Shown one piece after another: positions 22,293-36,431 of a stretch of DNA of 64,000 bases. Where the stretch lies: assembly GCA_033782935.1 (NCBI GenBank), contig JAWQEG010000411.1, positions 1,919,501 to 1,983,500 of the forward strand. The letters run 5' to 3'. The position numbers and the translations under genes are program-made. This DNA comes from Petrolisthes cinctipes. Taxonomy: Eukaryota; Arthropoda; Malacostraca; Decapoda; Porcellanidae. Position 1 is the first letter of the stretch; the number at the start of each line of letters is the position of its first letter. The notes beneath the pieces are model-generated. The model was not told where the DNA came from. It worked only from the letters and a program-made list of their open reading frames with translations, and did not search any database.

Positions 22293-25200
22293 GCATGTAC
22301 CGATACCTTCTGGGACCTCTAAATATCGAATTTTCGGGTGTTTTGGGACTGAATTTGAGATATCGATTTTTTGGCACCTAAAATGTCGATTTTTAGCATG
22401 TTTTTAGCCTATATTTTGAAAATATTCTAGCACTGTGTAGGCATGTACAGATTGCTTCTGGGACCCCAAAATATTGAATTTTAGGGTGTTTTGAGCCTGA
22501 ATTTGAGATATAAACGGGTACAGAAGATACATGCACATATTGACTTTGGGCATCTAAAATATCGATTTTCAGCATGTTTTGGGCCTGTATTTTGAAAATA
22601 CTCTAACACTGAGTAGGCATGTACAGATTGCTTCTGGGACCCCAAAATATTGAATTTTCGGGTGTTTTGAGCCTGAATTTGAGATATAAACGGGTACTGA
22701 AGATGCATGCACATATCGACTTTTGTGCACCTAAAAGATCGATTTTCAAAATGTTTTGAGCATGTATTTTGAAAATACTCTAACACGGAGTAGGCATGTA
22801 CAGATCGCTTCTGGGACCCCAAAATATTGAATTTTCGGGTGTTTTGAGCCTGAATTTGAGATATAAACGGGTACAGAAGATACATGCACATATTGACTTT
22901 GGGCACCAAAAATATCGATTTTCAGCATGTTTTGGGCCTGAATTTTGAAAATACTCTAACACGAAGTAGGCATGTACAGATCGCTTCTGGTGCCCCAAAA
23001 TATCGAATTTTCGGGTGTTTAGGGCCAGAATTTGAGATATAAATGGGTACAGAAGATGCATGCACATATCGACTTTTGGGCACCTAAAAGATCGATTTTC
23101 AGTATGTTTTTGGCCTGTATTTTGAAAATACTCTAACACGGAATAGGCATGTACAGATACCTTCTGGGACCTCTAAATATCGAATTTTCGGGTGTTTTGG
23201 GACTGAATTTGATATATTGATTTTTTGGCACCTAAAATGTCGATTTTTAGCATGTTTTTAGCCTATATTTTGAAAATATTCTAGCACTGTGTAGGCATGT
23301 ACAGATTGCTTCTGGGACCCCAAAATATTGAATTTTCGGGTGTTTTGAGCCTGAATTTGAGATATAAACGGGTACTGAAGATACATGCACATATTGACTT
23401 TGGGCACCAAAAATATCGATTTTCAGCATGTTTTGGGCCTGAATTTTGAAAATACTCTAACACGGAGTAGGCATGTACAGATCGCTTCTGGGACCCCAAA
23501 ATATCGAATTTTCGGGTGTTTAGGGCCAGAATTTGAGATATAAACGGGTACAGAAGATGCATGCACATATCGACTTTTGGGCACCTAAAAGATCGATTTT
23601 CAGTATGTTTTGGGCCTGTATTTTGAAAATACTCTAACACTGAGTAGGCATGTACAGATTGCTTCTGGGACCCCAAAATATTGAATTTTCGGGTGTTTTG
23701 AGCCTGAATTTGAGATATAAACAGGTACAGAAGATGCAATCACATATCGACTTTTGGGCACCTAAAAGATCGATTTTCAGTATGTTTATGGCCTGTATTT
23801 TGAAAATACTCTAACACGTAGTAGGCATGTACAGATACCTTCTGGGACCTCTAAATATCGAATTTTCGGGTGTTTTGGGACTGAATTTGAGATATCGATT
23901 TTTTGGCACCTAAAATTTCGATTTTTAGCATGTTTTTAGCCTATATTTTGAAAATATTCTAGCACTGTGTAGGCATGTACAGATTGCTTCTGGGACCCCA
24001 AAATATTGAATTTTCGGGTGTTTTGAGCCTGATTTTGAGATATGAACGGGTACAGAAGATACATGCACATATTGACTTTGGGCACCAAAAATATCGATTT
24101 TCAGCATGTTTTTGGCCTGTATTTTGAAAATACTCTAACACGGAGTAGGCATGTACAGATCGCTTCTGGGACCCCAAAATATCGAATTATCGGGTGTTTA
24201 GGGCCAGAATTTGAGATATAAACGGGTACATATCGACTTTTCTGCACCTAAAAGATCGATTTTCAGTATGTTTTGAGCATGTATTTTGAAAATACTCTAA
24301 CACGGAGTAGGCATGTACAGATCGCTTCTGGGACCCCTAAATATCGAATTTTCGGGTGTTTTGGGACTGAATTTGAGATATCGACTTTTTGGCACCTAAA
24401 AGATCGATTTTTAGCATGTTTTTAGCCTATATTTTGAAAATATTCTAGCACTGAGTAGGCATGTACAGATTGCTTCTGGGACCCCAAAATATTGAATTTT
24501 CGGGTGTTTTGAGCCTGAATTTGAGATATAAACGGGTACAGAAGATACATGCACATATTGACTTTGGGCACCAAAAATATCGATTTTCAGCATGTTTTGG
24601 GCCTGAATTTTGAAAATACTCTAACACGGAGTAGGCATGTACAGATCGCTTCTGGGACCCCAAAATATCGAATTTTCGGGTGTTTAGGGCCAGAATTTGA
24701 GATATAAACGGGTACAGAAGATGCATGCACATATCGACTTTTGGGCACCTAAAAGATCGATTTTCAGTATGTTTTTGGCCTGTGTTTTGAAAATACTCTA
24801 ACACGGAATAGGCATGTACAGATACCTTCTGGGACCTCTAAATATCGAATTTTCGTGTGTTTTGGGACTGAATTTGATATATTTATTTTTTTGGCACCTA
24901 AAATGTCGATTTTTAGCATGTTTTTAGCCTATATTTTGAAAATATTCTAGCACTGTGTAGGCATGTACAGATTGCTTCTGGGACCCCAAAATATTGAATT
25001 TTCGGGTGTTTTGAGCCTGAATTTGAGATATAAACGGGTACAGAAGATACATGCACATATTGACTTTGGGCATCTAAAATATCGATTTTCAGCATGTTTT
25101 GGGCCTGTATTTTGAAAATACTCTAACACTGAGTAGGCATGTACAGATTGCTTCTGGGACCCCAAAATATTGAATTTTCGGGTGTTTTGAGCCTGAATTT

Positions 25201-25313
25201 GAGATATAAACGGGTACTGAAGATGCATGCACATATCGACTTTTGTGGACCTTAAAGATCGATTTTCAGTATGTTTTGAGCATGTATTTTGAAAATACTC
25301 TAACACGGAGTAG
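22293..25313 (+). repeat. Irregular trimer array
   Basis: S, M and L monomers continue with local variants: 'ttctggtgccccaaaa' near 22,986, 'gatgcaatcacat' near 23,735, 'gatatatttatttttttgg' near 24,876, and a 162-bp monomer at 24,149. No hexamer register is kept here. No non-satellite sequence is seen. Confidence 0.85.
24149..24310 (+). repeat. 162-bp monomer, occurrence 3
   Basis: Same 15-bp loss as at 4,786, with 'cttttctgcacc' where the others have 'cttttgtgcacc'. Confidence 0.9.
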
Positions 25314-26305
25314 GCATGTACTGATCGCTTCTGGGACCCCTAAATATCGAATTTTCGGGTGTTTTGGGACTGAATTTGAGATATCGACTTTTTGGCACCT
25401 AAAAGATCGATTTTTAGCATGTTTTTAGCCTATATTTTGAAAATATTCTAGCACTGTACAGATTGCTACTGGGACCCCAAAATATTGAATTTTCGGGTGT
25501 TTTGAGCCTGAATTTGAGATATAAACGGGTACAGAAGATACATGCACATATTGACTTTGGGCACCAAAAATATCGATTTTCAGCATGTTTTTGGCCTGTA
25601 TTTTGAAAATACTCTAACACGGAGTAGGCATGTACAGATCGCTTCTGGGACCCCAAAATATCGAATTTTCGGGTGTTTAGGGCCAGAATTTGAGATATAA
25701 ACGGGTACAGAAGATGCATGCACATATCGACTTTTGGGCACCTAAATGATCGATTTTCAGTATGTTTTTGGCCAGTATTTTGAAAATACTCTAACACAGT
25801 GTAGGCATGTACAGATACCCTCTAGGACCTCTAAATATCGAATTTTCGGGCGTTTTGGGACTGAATTTGAGATATCGATTTTTTGGCACCTAAAATGTCG
25901 ATTTTTAGCATGTTTTTAGCCTATATTTTGAAAATATTCTAGCACTGTGTAGGCATGTACAGATTGCTTCTGGGACCCCAAAATATTGAATTTTCGGGTG
26001 TTTTGAGCCTGAATTTGAGATATAAACGGGTACAGAAGATACATGCACATATTGACTTTGGGCATCTAAAATATCGATTTTCAGCATGTTTTGGGCCTGT
26101 ATTTTGAAAATACTCTAACACTGAGTAGGCATGTACAGATTACTTCTGGGACCCCAAAATATTGAATTTTCGGGTGTTTTGAGCCTGAATTTGAGATATA
26201 AACGGGTACTGAAGATGCATGCACATATCGACTTTTGTGCACCTTAAAGATCGATTTTCAGTATGTTTTGAGCATGTATTTTGAAAATACTCTAACACGG
26301 AGTAG
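25314..26305 (+). repeat. 992-bp hexamer, other phase
   Basis: Starts at 25,314, 25,452, 25,628, 25,805, 25,953, 26,129 and 26,306 give 138, 176, 177, 148, 176 and 177 bp. The same six members are present but the visible unit begins with the 138-bp member. The mark 'caccttaaagatcg' occurs near 25,250 and 26,241, about 992 bp apart. Confidence 0.87.
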
Positions 26306-27622
26306 GCATGTACAGATCGCTTCTGGGACCCCTAAATATCGAATTTTCGGGTGTTTTGGGACTGAATTTGAGATATCGACTTTTTGGCACCTAAAAGATC
26401 GATTTTTAGCATGTTTTTAGCCTATATTTTGAAAATATTCTAGCACTGTACAGATTGCTTCTGGGACCCCAAAATATTGAATTTTCGGGTGTTTTGAGCC
26501 TGAATTTGAGATATAAACGGGTACAGAAGATGCATGCACATATCGACTTTTGGGAACCTAAAAGATCGATTTTCAGTATGTTTTGGGCCTGTATTTTGAA
26601 AATACTCTAACACTGAGTAGGCATGTACAGATTGCTTCTGGGACCCCAAAATATTGAATTTTCGGGTGTTTTGAGCCTGAATTTGAGATATAAACAGGTA
26701 CAGAAGATGCATGCACATATCGACTTTTGGGCACCTAAAAGATCGATTTTCAGTATGTTTTTGGCCTGTATTTTGAAAATACTCTAACACGGAGTAGGCA
26801 TGTACAGATACCTACTGGGACCTCTAAATATCGAATTTTCGTGTGTTTTGGGACTGAATTTGAGATATCGATTTTTTGGCACCTAAAATTTCGATTTTTA
26901 GCATGTTTTTAGCCTATATTTTGAAAATATTCTAGCACTGTGTAGGCATGTACAGATTGCTTCTGGGACCCCAAAATATTGAATTTTCGGGTGTTTTGAG
27001 CCTGAATTTGAGATTTAAACGGGTACAGAAGATACATGCACATATTGACTTTGGGCACCAAAAATATCGATTTTCAGCATGTTTTTGGCCTGTATTTTGA
27101 AAATACTCTAACACGGAGTAGGCATGTACAGATCGCTTCTGGGACCCCAAAATATCGAATTTTCGGGTGTTTAGGGCCAGAATTTGAGATATAAACGGGT
27201 ACTAAAGATGCATGCACATATCGACTTTTGGGCACCTAAAAGATCGATTTTCAGTATGTTTTTGGCCTGTATTTAGAAAATACTCTAACACAGTGTAGGC
27301 ATGTACAGATACCTTCTGGGACCTCTAAATATCGAATTTTCGGGTGTTTTGGGACTGAATTTGAGATATCGATTTTTTGGTACCTAAAATGTCGATTTTT
27401 AGCATGTTTTTAGCCTATATTTTGAAAATATTCTAGCACTGTGTAGGCATGTACAGATTGCTTCTGGGACCCCAAAATATTTAATTTTCGGGTGTTTTGA
27501 GCCTGAATTTGAGATATAAACGGGTACAGAAGATACATGCACATATTGACTTTGGGCATCTAAAATATCGATTTTCAGCATGTTTTGGGCCTGTATTTTG
27601 AAAATACTCTAACACTGAGTAG

Positions 27623-27784
27623 GCATGTACAGATTGCTTCTGGAACCCCAAAATATTGAATTTTCGGGTGTTTTGAGCCTGAATTTGAGATATAAACGGG
27701 TACATATCGACTTTTGTGCACCTAAAAGATCGATTTTCAGTATGTTTTGAGCATGTATTTTGAAAATACTCTAACACGGAGTAG
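27623..27784 (+). repeat. 162-bp monomer, occurrence 4
   Basis: Same 15-bp loss; starts 'gattgcttctggaacccc' like occurrences 1, 2 and 5. Confidence 0.9.
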
Positions 27785-28777
27785 GCATGTACAGATCGCT
27801 TCTGGGACCCCTAAATATCGAATTTTCGGGTGTTTTTGGACTGAATTTGAGATATCGACTTTTTGTCACCTAAAAGATCGATTTTTAGCATGTTTTTAGC
27901 CTATATTTTGAAAATATTCTAGCACTGAGTAGGCATGTACAGATTGCTTCTGGGACCCCCAAATATTGAATTTTCGGGTGTTTTGAGCCTGAATTTGAGA
28001 TATAAACGGGTACAGAAGATACATGCACATATTGACTTTAGGCACCAAAAATATCGATTTTCAGCATGTTTTGGGCCTGAATTTTGAAAATACTCTAACA
28101 CGGAGTAGGCATGTACAGATCGCTTCTGGGACCCCAAAATATCGAATTATCGGGTGTTTAGGGCCTGAATTTGAGATATAAACGGGTACAGAAGATGCAT
28201 GCACATATCGACTTATGGGCACCTAAAAGATCGATTTTCAATATGTTTTGAGTATGTATTTTGAAAATACTCTAACACGGAGTAGGCATGTACAGATACC
28301 TTTTGGGACCTCTAAATATCGAATTTTCGGGTGTTTTGGGACTGAATTTGAGATATCGATTTTTTGGCACCTAAAATGTCGATTTTTAGCATGTTTTTAG
28401 CCTATATTTTGAAAATATTCTAGCACTGTACAGATTGCTTCTGGGATCCCAAAATATTGAATTTTCGGGTGTTTTGAGCCTGAATTTGAGATATAAACAT
28501 GTACAGAAGATGCATGCACATATCGACTTTTGGGCACCTAAAAGATCGAATTTTAGTATGTTTTGAGCATGTATTTTGAAAATACTCTAACACGGAGTAG
28601 GCATGTACAGATCGCTTCTGGGACCCCAAAATATCGAATTTTAGGGTGTTTAGGGCCAGAATTTGAGATATAAACGGGTACAGAAGATGCATGCACATAT
28701 CGACTTTTGGGCACCTAAAAGATCGATTTTCAGTATGTTTTTGGCCTGTATTTTGAAAATACTCTAACACGGAGTAG

Positions 28778-28901
28778 GCATGTACAGATACCTTCTGGGA
28801 CCGCTAAAAATTTATTTGAGATATCGATTTTTTGGCACCTAAAATGTCGATTTTTAGCATGTTTTGGGCCTGAATTTTGAAAATACTCTAACACTGAGTA
28901 G
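28778..28901 (+). repeat. 124-bp monomer, occurrence 5
   Basis: Same form; its counterpart lies 3,661 bp downstream at 32,439. Confidence 0.9.
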
Positions 28902-31230
28902 GCATGTACAGATTGCTTCTGGGACCCCATAATATCGAATTTTCGGGTGTTTTGAGCCTGAATTTGAGATATAAACGGGTACAGAAGATGCATGCACATA
29001 TCGACTTTTGTGCACCTAAAAGATCGATTTTCAATATGTTTTGAGCATGTATTTTGAAAATACTCTAACACGGAGTAGGCATGTACAGATCGCTTCTGGG
29101 ACCCTTAAATATCGAATTTTCGGGTGTTTTGGGCCTTAATTTGAGATATCGACTTTTTGGCACCTAAAATATCGATTTTATGCATGTTTTTAGCCTATAT
29201 TTTGAAAATATTCTAGCACTGAGTAGGCATGTACAGATTGCTTTAGGGACCCCAAAATATTGAATTTTCGGGTGTTTTGAGCCTGAATTTGAGATATAAA
29301 CGGGTACAGAAGATACATGCACATATTGACTTTGGGCATCTAAAATATCGATTTTCTGCATGTTTTGGGCATGTATTTTGAAAATACTCTAACACGGAGT
29401 AGGCATGTACAGGTCGCTTCTGGGACCCCAAAATATCGAATTTTCGGGTGTTTTGAGCCTGAATTTGAGATATAAACGGGTACTGAAGATGCATGCACAT
29501 ATCGACTTTTTGGCACCTAAAACATCGATTTTGAGCATGTTTTGGGCCTGTATTTTGAAAATACTTTAACACGGAGTAGGCATGTACAGATCGCTTCTGG
29601 GACCCCTAAATATCGAATTTTCGGGTGTTTTAGGCCTTAATTTGAGATATCGACTTTTTGGCACCTAAAATATCGATTTTTAGCATGTTTTTAGCCTATA
29701 TTTTAAAAATATTCTAGCACTGAGTAGGCATGTACAGATTGTTTCTGGGACCCCAAAATATTGAATTTTCGGGTGTTTAGGGCCAGAATTTGAGATATAA
29801 ACGGGTACAGAAGATGCATCCACATATCGACTTTTGGGCACCTAAAAGATCGATTTTCAATATGTTTTTGGCCTGTATTTTGAAAATACTCTAACACGGA
29901 GTAAGCATGTACAGATCGCTTCTGGGACGCCTAAATATCGAATTTTCGGGTGTTTTGGGACTGAATTTGAGATATAAACGGGTACTGAAGATGTATGCAC
30001 AAATCGACTTTTGGGCACCTAAAACATCGATTTTTAAGCATGTTTTGTGCCTGTATTTTGAAAATACACTAACACGGAGTAGGCATGTACAGATCGCTTC
30101 TGCGACCCCATAATATCGAATTTTCGGGTGTTTTGGGCCTGAATTTGAGATATCGCCTTTACGCACCTAAAATATCGATTTTTAGCATGTTTTGAGCCTA
30201 TAATTTGAAAATATTCTAGCACTGAGTAGGCATGTACAGATCGCTTCTGAGACCCCAAAATATCGAATTTTCGGGTGTTTTGACCCTGAATTTGAGATAT
30301 AAACGAGTACAGAAGATGCATGCACATATCGACTTTTGGGCACCTAAAATATCGATTTTTAGCATGTTTTGGGCCTGTATTTTGAAAATACTCTAACACG
30401 GAGTAGTCATGTACAGATCGCTTCTAGGACCCCTAAATATCGAATTTTCAGGGCTTTTGGGCCGTAATTTGAGATATCGCCTTTGCGCACCTAAAATATC
30501 GATTTTTAGCATGTTTTGAGCCTATATTTTGAAAATATTCTAGCACTGAGTAGGCATGTACAGATCGCTTCTGGGACCCCAAAATATCGAATTTTCGGGT
30601 GTTTTGAGCCTGAATTTGAGATATAAACGAGTATAGAAGATGCATACACATATTGACTTTGGGCACAAAAAATTTCGATTTTCAGCATGTTTTGGGCATG
30701 TATTTTGAAAATACTCTAACACGGAGTAGCCATGTACAGATCGCTTCTGGGACCCCAAAATATCGAATTTTCGGGTGTTTTGAGTATGAATTTGAGATAT
30801 AAACGGGTACTGAAGATGCATGCACATATCGACTTTTGGGCACCTAAAAGATCGATTTTGAGCATGTTTTTGGCCTGTATTTTGAAAATACTCTAACACG
30901 GAGTAGGCATGTACAGATCACTTCTGCGACCCCATAATATCGAATTTTCGGGTGTTTTGGGCCTGAATTTGAGATATCGCCTTTACGCACCTAAAATATC
31001 GATTTTTAGCATGTTTTGAGCCAATAATTTGAAAATATTCTAGCACTGAGTAGGCATGTACAGATCGCTTCTGGGACCCCAAAATATCGAATTTTCGGGT
31101 GTTTTGAGCTCGAATTTGAGATATAAACGAGTACAGAAGATGCATGCTCATATCGACTTTTGGGCACCTAAAATATCGATTTTGAGCATGTTTTGAGCCT
31201 ATATTTTGAAAACATTCTAGCACTGAGTAG

Positions 31231-31407
31231 GCATGTACAGATCGCTTCTGGGACCCAAAAATATCGAATTTTCGGGTGTTTAGGGCCAGAATTTGAGATA
31301 TAAACGGGTACAGAAGATGCATGCACATATCGACTTTTGGGCACCTGAAAGATCGATTTTCATTATGTTTTTGGCCTGTATTTTGAAAATACTCTAACAC
31401 GGAGTAG
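31231..31407 (+). repeat. Reference block-B long monomer (177 bp)
   Basis: This full-length monomer reads 'gatcgcttctgggaccc', then 'aaaaatatcgaattttcggg', 'tgtttagggccag', the full central segment with TGCATGCA, and ends 'ggcctgtattttgaaaatac'. It sits between another 177-bp monomer (31,054-31,230) and a 147-bp one (31,408-31,554), so the 501-bp trimer period is kept in block B. Confidence 0.88.
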
Positions 31408-31554
31408 GCATGTACAGATCGCTTCTGGGACCCCTAAATATAGAATTTACGGGTGTTTTGGGCCTTAATTTGAGATATCGTCTTTACGCACCTAAAATAT
31501 CGATTTTTAGCATGTTTTGAGCCTATATTTTGAAAATATTCTAGCACTGAGTAG
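31408..31554 (+). repeat. Reference block-B short monomer (147 bp)
   Basis: This is the block-B counterpart of S. It has the same 29-bp central deletion, so it descends from the same short form, but carries 'gagatatcgtctttacgcac' here (usually 'cgcctttacg') and 'gcatgttttgagcctatatt'. It is one base shorter than block-A S. Shared deletion endpoints argue that the short class predates the split of blocks A and B. Confidence 0.88.
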
Positions 31555-32438
31555 GCATGTACAGATTGCTTCTGGGACCCCAAAATATCGAATTTTCGGG
31601 TGTTTTGAGCTTGAATTTGAGATATAAACGAGTACAGAAGATGCATGCACATATCGACTTTTGGGCACCTAAAATATCGATTTTGAGCATGTTTTGAGCC
31701 TATCTTTTGAAAACATTCTAGCACTGAGTAGGCATGTACAGATCGCTTCTGCGAGCCAAAAATATCGAATTTTCGGGTGTTTAGGGCCAGAATTTGAGAT
31801 ATAAACGGGTACAGAAGATGCATGCACATATCGACTTTTGGGCACCTAAAAGATCGATTTTTGGCATGTTTTTAGCCTATAGTTTGAAAATATTCTAGCA
31901 CTGTGTAGGCATGTACAGATTGCTTCTGGGACCCCAAAATATTGAGTTTTTGGGTGTTTTGAGCCTGAATTTTAGATATAAACGGGTACAGAAGATACAT
32001 GCACATATTGACTTTGGGCATCTAAAATATCGATTTTCAGCATGTTTTGGGCCTGTATTTTGAAAATACTCTAACACTGAGTAGGCATGTACAGATTGCT
32101 TCTGGAACCCCAAAATATTGAATTTTCGGGTGTTTTGAGCCTGAATTTGAGATATAAACGGGTACAGAAGATGCATGCACATATCGACTTTTGGGCACCT
32201 AAAAGATCGATTTTTAGTATGTTTTGAGCATGTACTTTGAAAATACTCTAACACGGAGTAGGCATGTACAGATCGCTTCTGGGACCCCAAAATATCGAAT
32301 TTTAGGGTGTTTAGGGCCAGAATTTGAGATATAAACGGGTACAGAAGATGCATGCACATATCGACTTTTGGGCACCTAAAAGATCGATTTTCAGTATGTT
32401 TTTGGCCTGTATTTTGAAAATACTCTAACACGGAGTAG

Positions 32439-32562
32439 GCATGTACAGATACCTTCTGGGACCGCTAAAAATTTATTTGAGATATCGATTTTTTGGCACC
32501 TAAAATGTCGATTTTTAGCATGTTTTGGGCCTGAATTTTGAAAATACTCTAACACTGAGTAG
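32439..32562 (+). repeat. 124-bp monomer, occurrence 6
   Basis: A block-A type monomer inside block B, in the island of A-type sequence at the left end of the 13-kb unit. Confidence 0.9.
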
Positions 32563-32587
32563 GCATGTACAGATTGCTTCTGGGACC

Positions 32588-35392
32588 CCAAAATATCGAA
32601 TTTTCGGGTGTTTTGAGCCTGAATTTGAGATATAAACGGGTACAGAAGATACATGCACATATTGACTTTGGGCATCTAAAATATCGATTTTCTGCATGTT
32701 TTGGGCATGTATTTTGAAAATACTCTAACACGGAGTAGGCATGTACAGGTCGCTTCTGGGACCCCAAAATATCGAATTTTCGGGTGTTTTGAGCCTGAAT
32801 TTGAGATATAAACGGGTACTGAAGATGCATGCACATATCGACTTTTTGGCACCTAAAACATCGATTTTGAGCATGTTTTGGGCCTGTATTTTGAAAATAC
32901 TTTAACACGGAGTAGGCATGTACAGATCGCTTCTGGGACCCCTAAATATCGAATTTTCGGGTGTTTTAGGCCTTAATTTGAGATATCGACTTTTTGGCAC
33001 CTAAAATATCGATTTTTAGCATGTTTTTAGCCTATATTTTAAAAATATTCTAGCACTGAGTAGGCATGTACAGATTGTTTCTGGGACCCCAAAATATTGA
33101 ATTTTCGGGTGTTTAGGGCCAGAATTTGAGATATAAACGGGTACAGAAGATGCATCCACATATCGACTTTTGGGCACCTAAAAGATCGATTTTCAATATG
33201 TTTTTGGCCTGTATTTTGAAAATACTCTAACACGGAGTAGGCATGTACAGATCGCTTCTGGGACCCCTAAATATCGAATTTTCGGGTGTTTTGGGACTGA
33301 ATTTGAGATATAAACGGGTACTGAAGATGCATGCACAAATCGACTTTTGGGCACCTAAAACATCGATTTTTAAGCATGTTTTGTGCCTGTATTTTGAAAA
33401 TACACTAACACGGAGTAGGCATGTACAGATCGCTTCTGCGACCCCATAATATCGAATTTCCGGGTGTTTTGGGCCTGAATTTGAGATATCGCCTTTACGC
33501 ACCAAAAATATCGATTTTTAGCATGTTTTGAGCCTATAATTTGAAAATATTCTAGCACTGAGTAGGCATGTACAGATCGCTTCTGAGACCCCAAAATATC
33601 GAATTTTCGGGTGTTTTGACCCTGAATTTGAGATATAAACGAGTACAGAAGATGCATGCACATATCGACTTTTGGGCACCTAAAATATCGATTTTTAGCA
33701 TGTTTTGGGCCTGTATTTTGAAAATACTCTAACACGGAGTAGTCATGTACAGATCGCTTCTAGGACCCCTAAATATCGAATTTTCAGGGCTTTTGGGCCT
33801 TAATTTGAGATATCGCCTTTGCGCACCTAAAATATCGATTTTTAGCATGTTTTGAGCCTATATTTTGAAAATATTCTAGCACTGAGTAGGCATGTACAGA
33901 TCGCTTCTGGGACCCCAAAATATCGAATTTTCGGGTGTTTTGAGCCTGAATTTGAGATATAAACGAGTATAGAAGATGCATACACATATTGACTTTGGGC
34001 ACAAAAAATTTCGATTTTCAGCATGTTTTGGGCATGTATTTTGAAAATACTCTAACACGGAGTAGCCATGTACAGATCGCTTCTGGGACCCCAAAATATC
34101 GAATTTTCGGGTGTTTTGAGTATGAATTTGAGATATAAACGGGTACTGAAGATGCATGCACATATCGACTTTTGGGCACCTAAAAGATCGATTTTGAGCA
34201 TGTTTTTGGCCTGTATTTTGAAAATACTCTAACACGGAGTAGGCATGTACAGATCACTTCTGCGACCCCATAATATCGAATTTTCGGGTGTTTTGGGCCT
34301 GAATTTGAGATATCGCCTTTACGCACCTAAAATATCGATTTTTAGCATGTTTTGAGCCAATAATTTGAAAATATTCTAGCACTGAGTAGGCATGTACAGA
34401 TCGCTTCTGGGACCCCAAAATATCGAATTTTCGGGTGTTTTGAGCTTGAATTTGAGATATAAACGAGTACAGAAGATGCATGCTCATATCGACTTTTGGG
34501 CACCTAAAATATCGATTTTGAGCATGTTTTGAGCCTATATTTTGAAAACATTCTAGCACTGAGTAGGCATGTACAGATCGCTTCTGGGACCCAAAAATAT
34601 CGAATTTTCGGGTGTTTAGGGCCAGAATTTGAGATATAAACGGGTACAGAAGATGCATGCACATATCGACTTTTGGGCACTTGAAAGATCGATTTTCATT
34701 ATGTTTTTGGCCTGTATTTTGAAAATACTCTAACACGGAGTAGGCATGTACAGATCGCTTCTGGGACCCCTAAATATAGAATTTACGGGTGTTTTGGGCC
34801 TTAATTTGAGATATCGTCTTTACGCACCTAAAATATCGATTTTTAGCATGTTTTGAGCCTATATTTTGAAAATATTCTAGCACTGAGTAGGCATGTACAG
34901 ATCGCTTCTGGGACCCCAAAATATCGAATTTTAGGGTGTTTAGGGCCAGAATTTGAGATATAAACGAGTACAGAAGATGCATGCACATATCGACTTTTGG
35001 GCACCTAAAATATCGATTTTGAGCATGTTTTGAGCCTATCTTTTGAAAACATTCTAGCACTGAGTAGGCATGTACAGATCGCTTCTGCGAGCCAAAAATA
35101 TCGAATTTTCGGGTGTTTAGGGCCAGAATTTGAGATATAAACGGGTACAGAAGATGCATGCACATATCGACTTTTGGGCACCTAAAAGATCGATTTTTGG
35201 CATGTTTTTAGCCTATAGTTTGAAAATATTCTAGCACTGAGTAGGCATGTACAGATTGCTTCGGGGACCCCAAAATATTGAATTTTTGGGTGTTTTGAGC
35301 CTGAATTTTAGATATAAACGGGTACAGAAGATACATGCACATATTGACTTTGGGCATCTAAAATATCGATTTTCAGCATGTTTTGGGCATGT
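32588..35392 (+). repeat. 3,336-bp tandem duplication, unit 2 (partial)
   Basis: Adjacent second copy, diverging near 35,392, where the M tail becomes 'gggcatgtattttg' instead of 'gggcctgtattttg'. It carries 'gaatttccgggtg' and 'cacttgaaagatcg', both shared with the third copy at 46,079 and not with unit 1. Confidence 0.87.
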
Positions 35393-36048
35393 ATTTTGAA
35401 AATACTCTAACACGGAGTAGGCATGTACAGATCGCTTCTGGGACCCCAAAATATCGAATTTTCGGGTGTTTTGAGTATGAATTTGAGATATAAACGGGTA
35501 CTGAAGATGCATGCACAAATCGACTTTTGGGCACCTAAAACATCGATTTTTAAGCATGTTTTGTGCCTGTATTTTGAAAATACACTAACACGGAGTAGGC
35601 ATGTACAGATCGCTTCTGCGACCCCATAATATCGAATTTCCGGGTGTTTTGGGCCTGAATTTGAGATATCGCCTTTACGCACCTAAAATATCGATTTTTA
35701 GCATGTTTTGAGCCTATAATTTGAAAATATTCTAGCACTGAGTAGGCATGTACAGATCGCTTCTGAGACCCCAAAATATCGAATTTTCGGGTGTTTTGAG
35801 CCTCAATTTGAGATATAAACGGGTACTGAAGGTGCATGCACATATCGACTTTTTGGCACCTAAAACATCGATTTTGAGCAAGTTTTGGGCCTGTATTTTG
35901 AAAATACTCTAACACGGAGTAGTCATGTACAGATCGCTTCTAGGACCCCTAAATATCGAATTTTCAGGGGTTTTGGGCCTTAATTTGAGATATCGCCTTT
36001 GCGCACCTAAAATATCGATTTTTAGCATGTTTTGAGCCTATAATTTGA

Positions 36049-36431
36049 AAATATTCTAGCACTGAGTAGGCATGTACAGATTGCTTCTGGGACCCAAAAA
36101 ATTTGAATTTTCGGGTGTTTTGAGCCTGAATTTGAGATATAAACGGGTACAGAAGATACATGCATATATTGACTTTGGGCATCTAAAATATCGATTTTCA
36201 GCATGTTTTGGGCATGTATTTTGAAAATACTCTAAAACGGAGTAGGCTTGTACAGATCGCTTCTGGGACCCCAAAATATCGAATTTTCGGGAGTTTTAAG
36301 CCTGCATTTGAGATATAAACGGGTACTGAAGATGCATGCACATATCGACTTTTTGGCACCTAAAACATCGATTTTGAGCATGTTTTGGGCCTGCATTTTG
36401 AAAATACTTTAACTCGGAGTAGGCATGTACA
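36049..36431 (+). repeat. Two-monomer segment repeated 1,002 bp downstream
   Basis: It shares 'gacccaaaaaatttgaattt', 'aaaacggagtaggcttgtac' and 'cgggagttttaagcctgc' with 37,051-37,433. The spacing of 1,002 bp is two trimers. Copies also lie near 49,540 and 50,542 in the second 13-kb unit. Confidence 0.85.

Larger units (their letters stand above)
1..29251 (+). repeat. Block A: S-M-L trimer higher-order array (501-bp period)
   Basis: Block A is dominated by three monomer classes in the order S (148 bp), M (176 bp), L (177 bp), giving 501 bp. S carries 'gggactgaatttgagatatcga', lacks the central 29 bp, and ends 'attctagcactg'. M carries 'gattgc', 'atattg' and 'cacatattgactttggg'. L carries 'gatcgc' or 'gatacc', 'atatcg' and 'gtttagggccag' or a final 'gagcatgtattttg'. 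The order is broken by extra monomers, lost monomers and hybrid monomers, listed separately. The boundary with block B is set at the start of the 3,336-bp duplicated unit; the change in monomer type is gradual over about 900 bp. Confidence 0.9.
26306..29251 (+). repeat. Irregular trimer array at the end of block A
   Basis: S, M and L monomers continue, including the 162-bp form at 27,623 and the 124-bp form at 28,778. Positions about 28,500-28,940 match 32,160-32,600 at offset 3,661. This offset exceeds 3,336 by 325 bp, the sum of a 177- and a 148-bp monomer. The last few hundred bases change toward block-B forms. Confidence 0.83.
29252..32587 (+). repeat. 3,336-bp tandem duplication, unit 1
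   Basis: The sequence from about 29,252 to 32,056 reappears 3,336 bp later. Shared marks are 'tttctgcatgttttgggc', 'tacaggtcgcttctgg', 'aaatcgacttttgggc' and 'tttttggcatgtttttagcc'. I noted at least seven differences, for example 'gagtaagcatg', 'gggacgccta' and 'gatgtatgcac' in this unit. Confidence 0.87.
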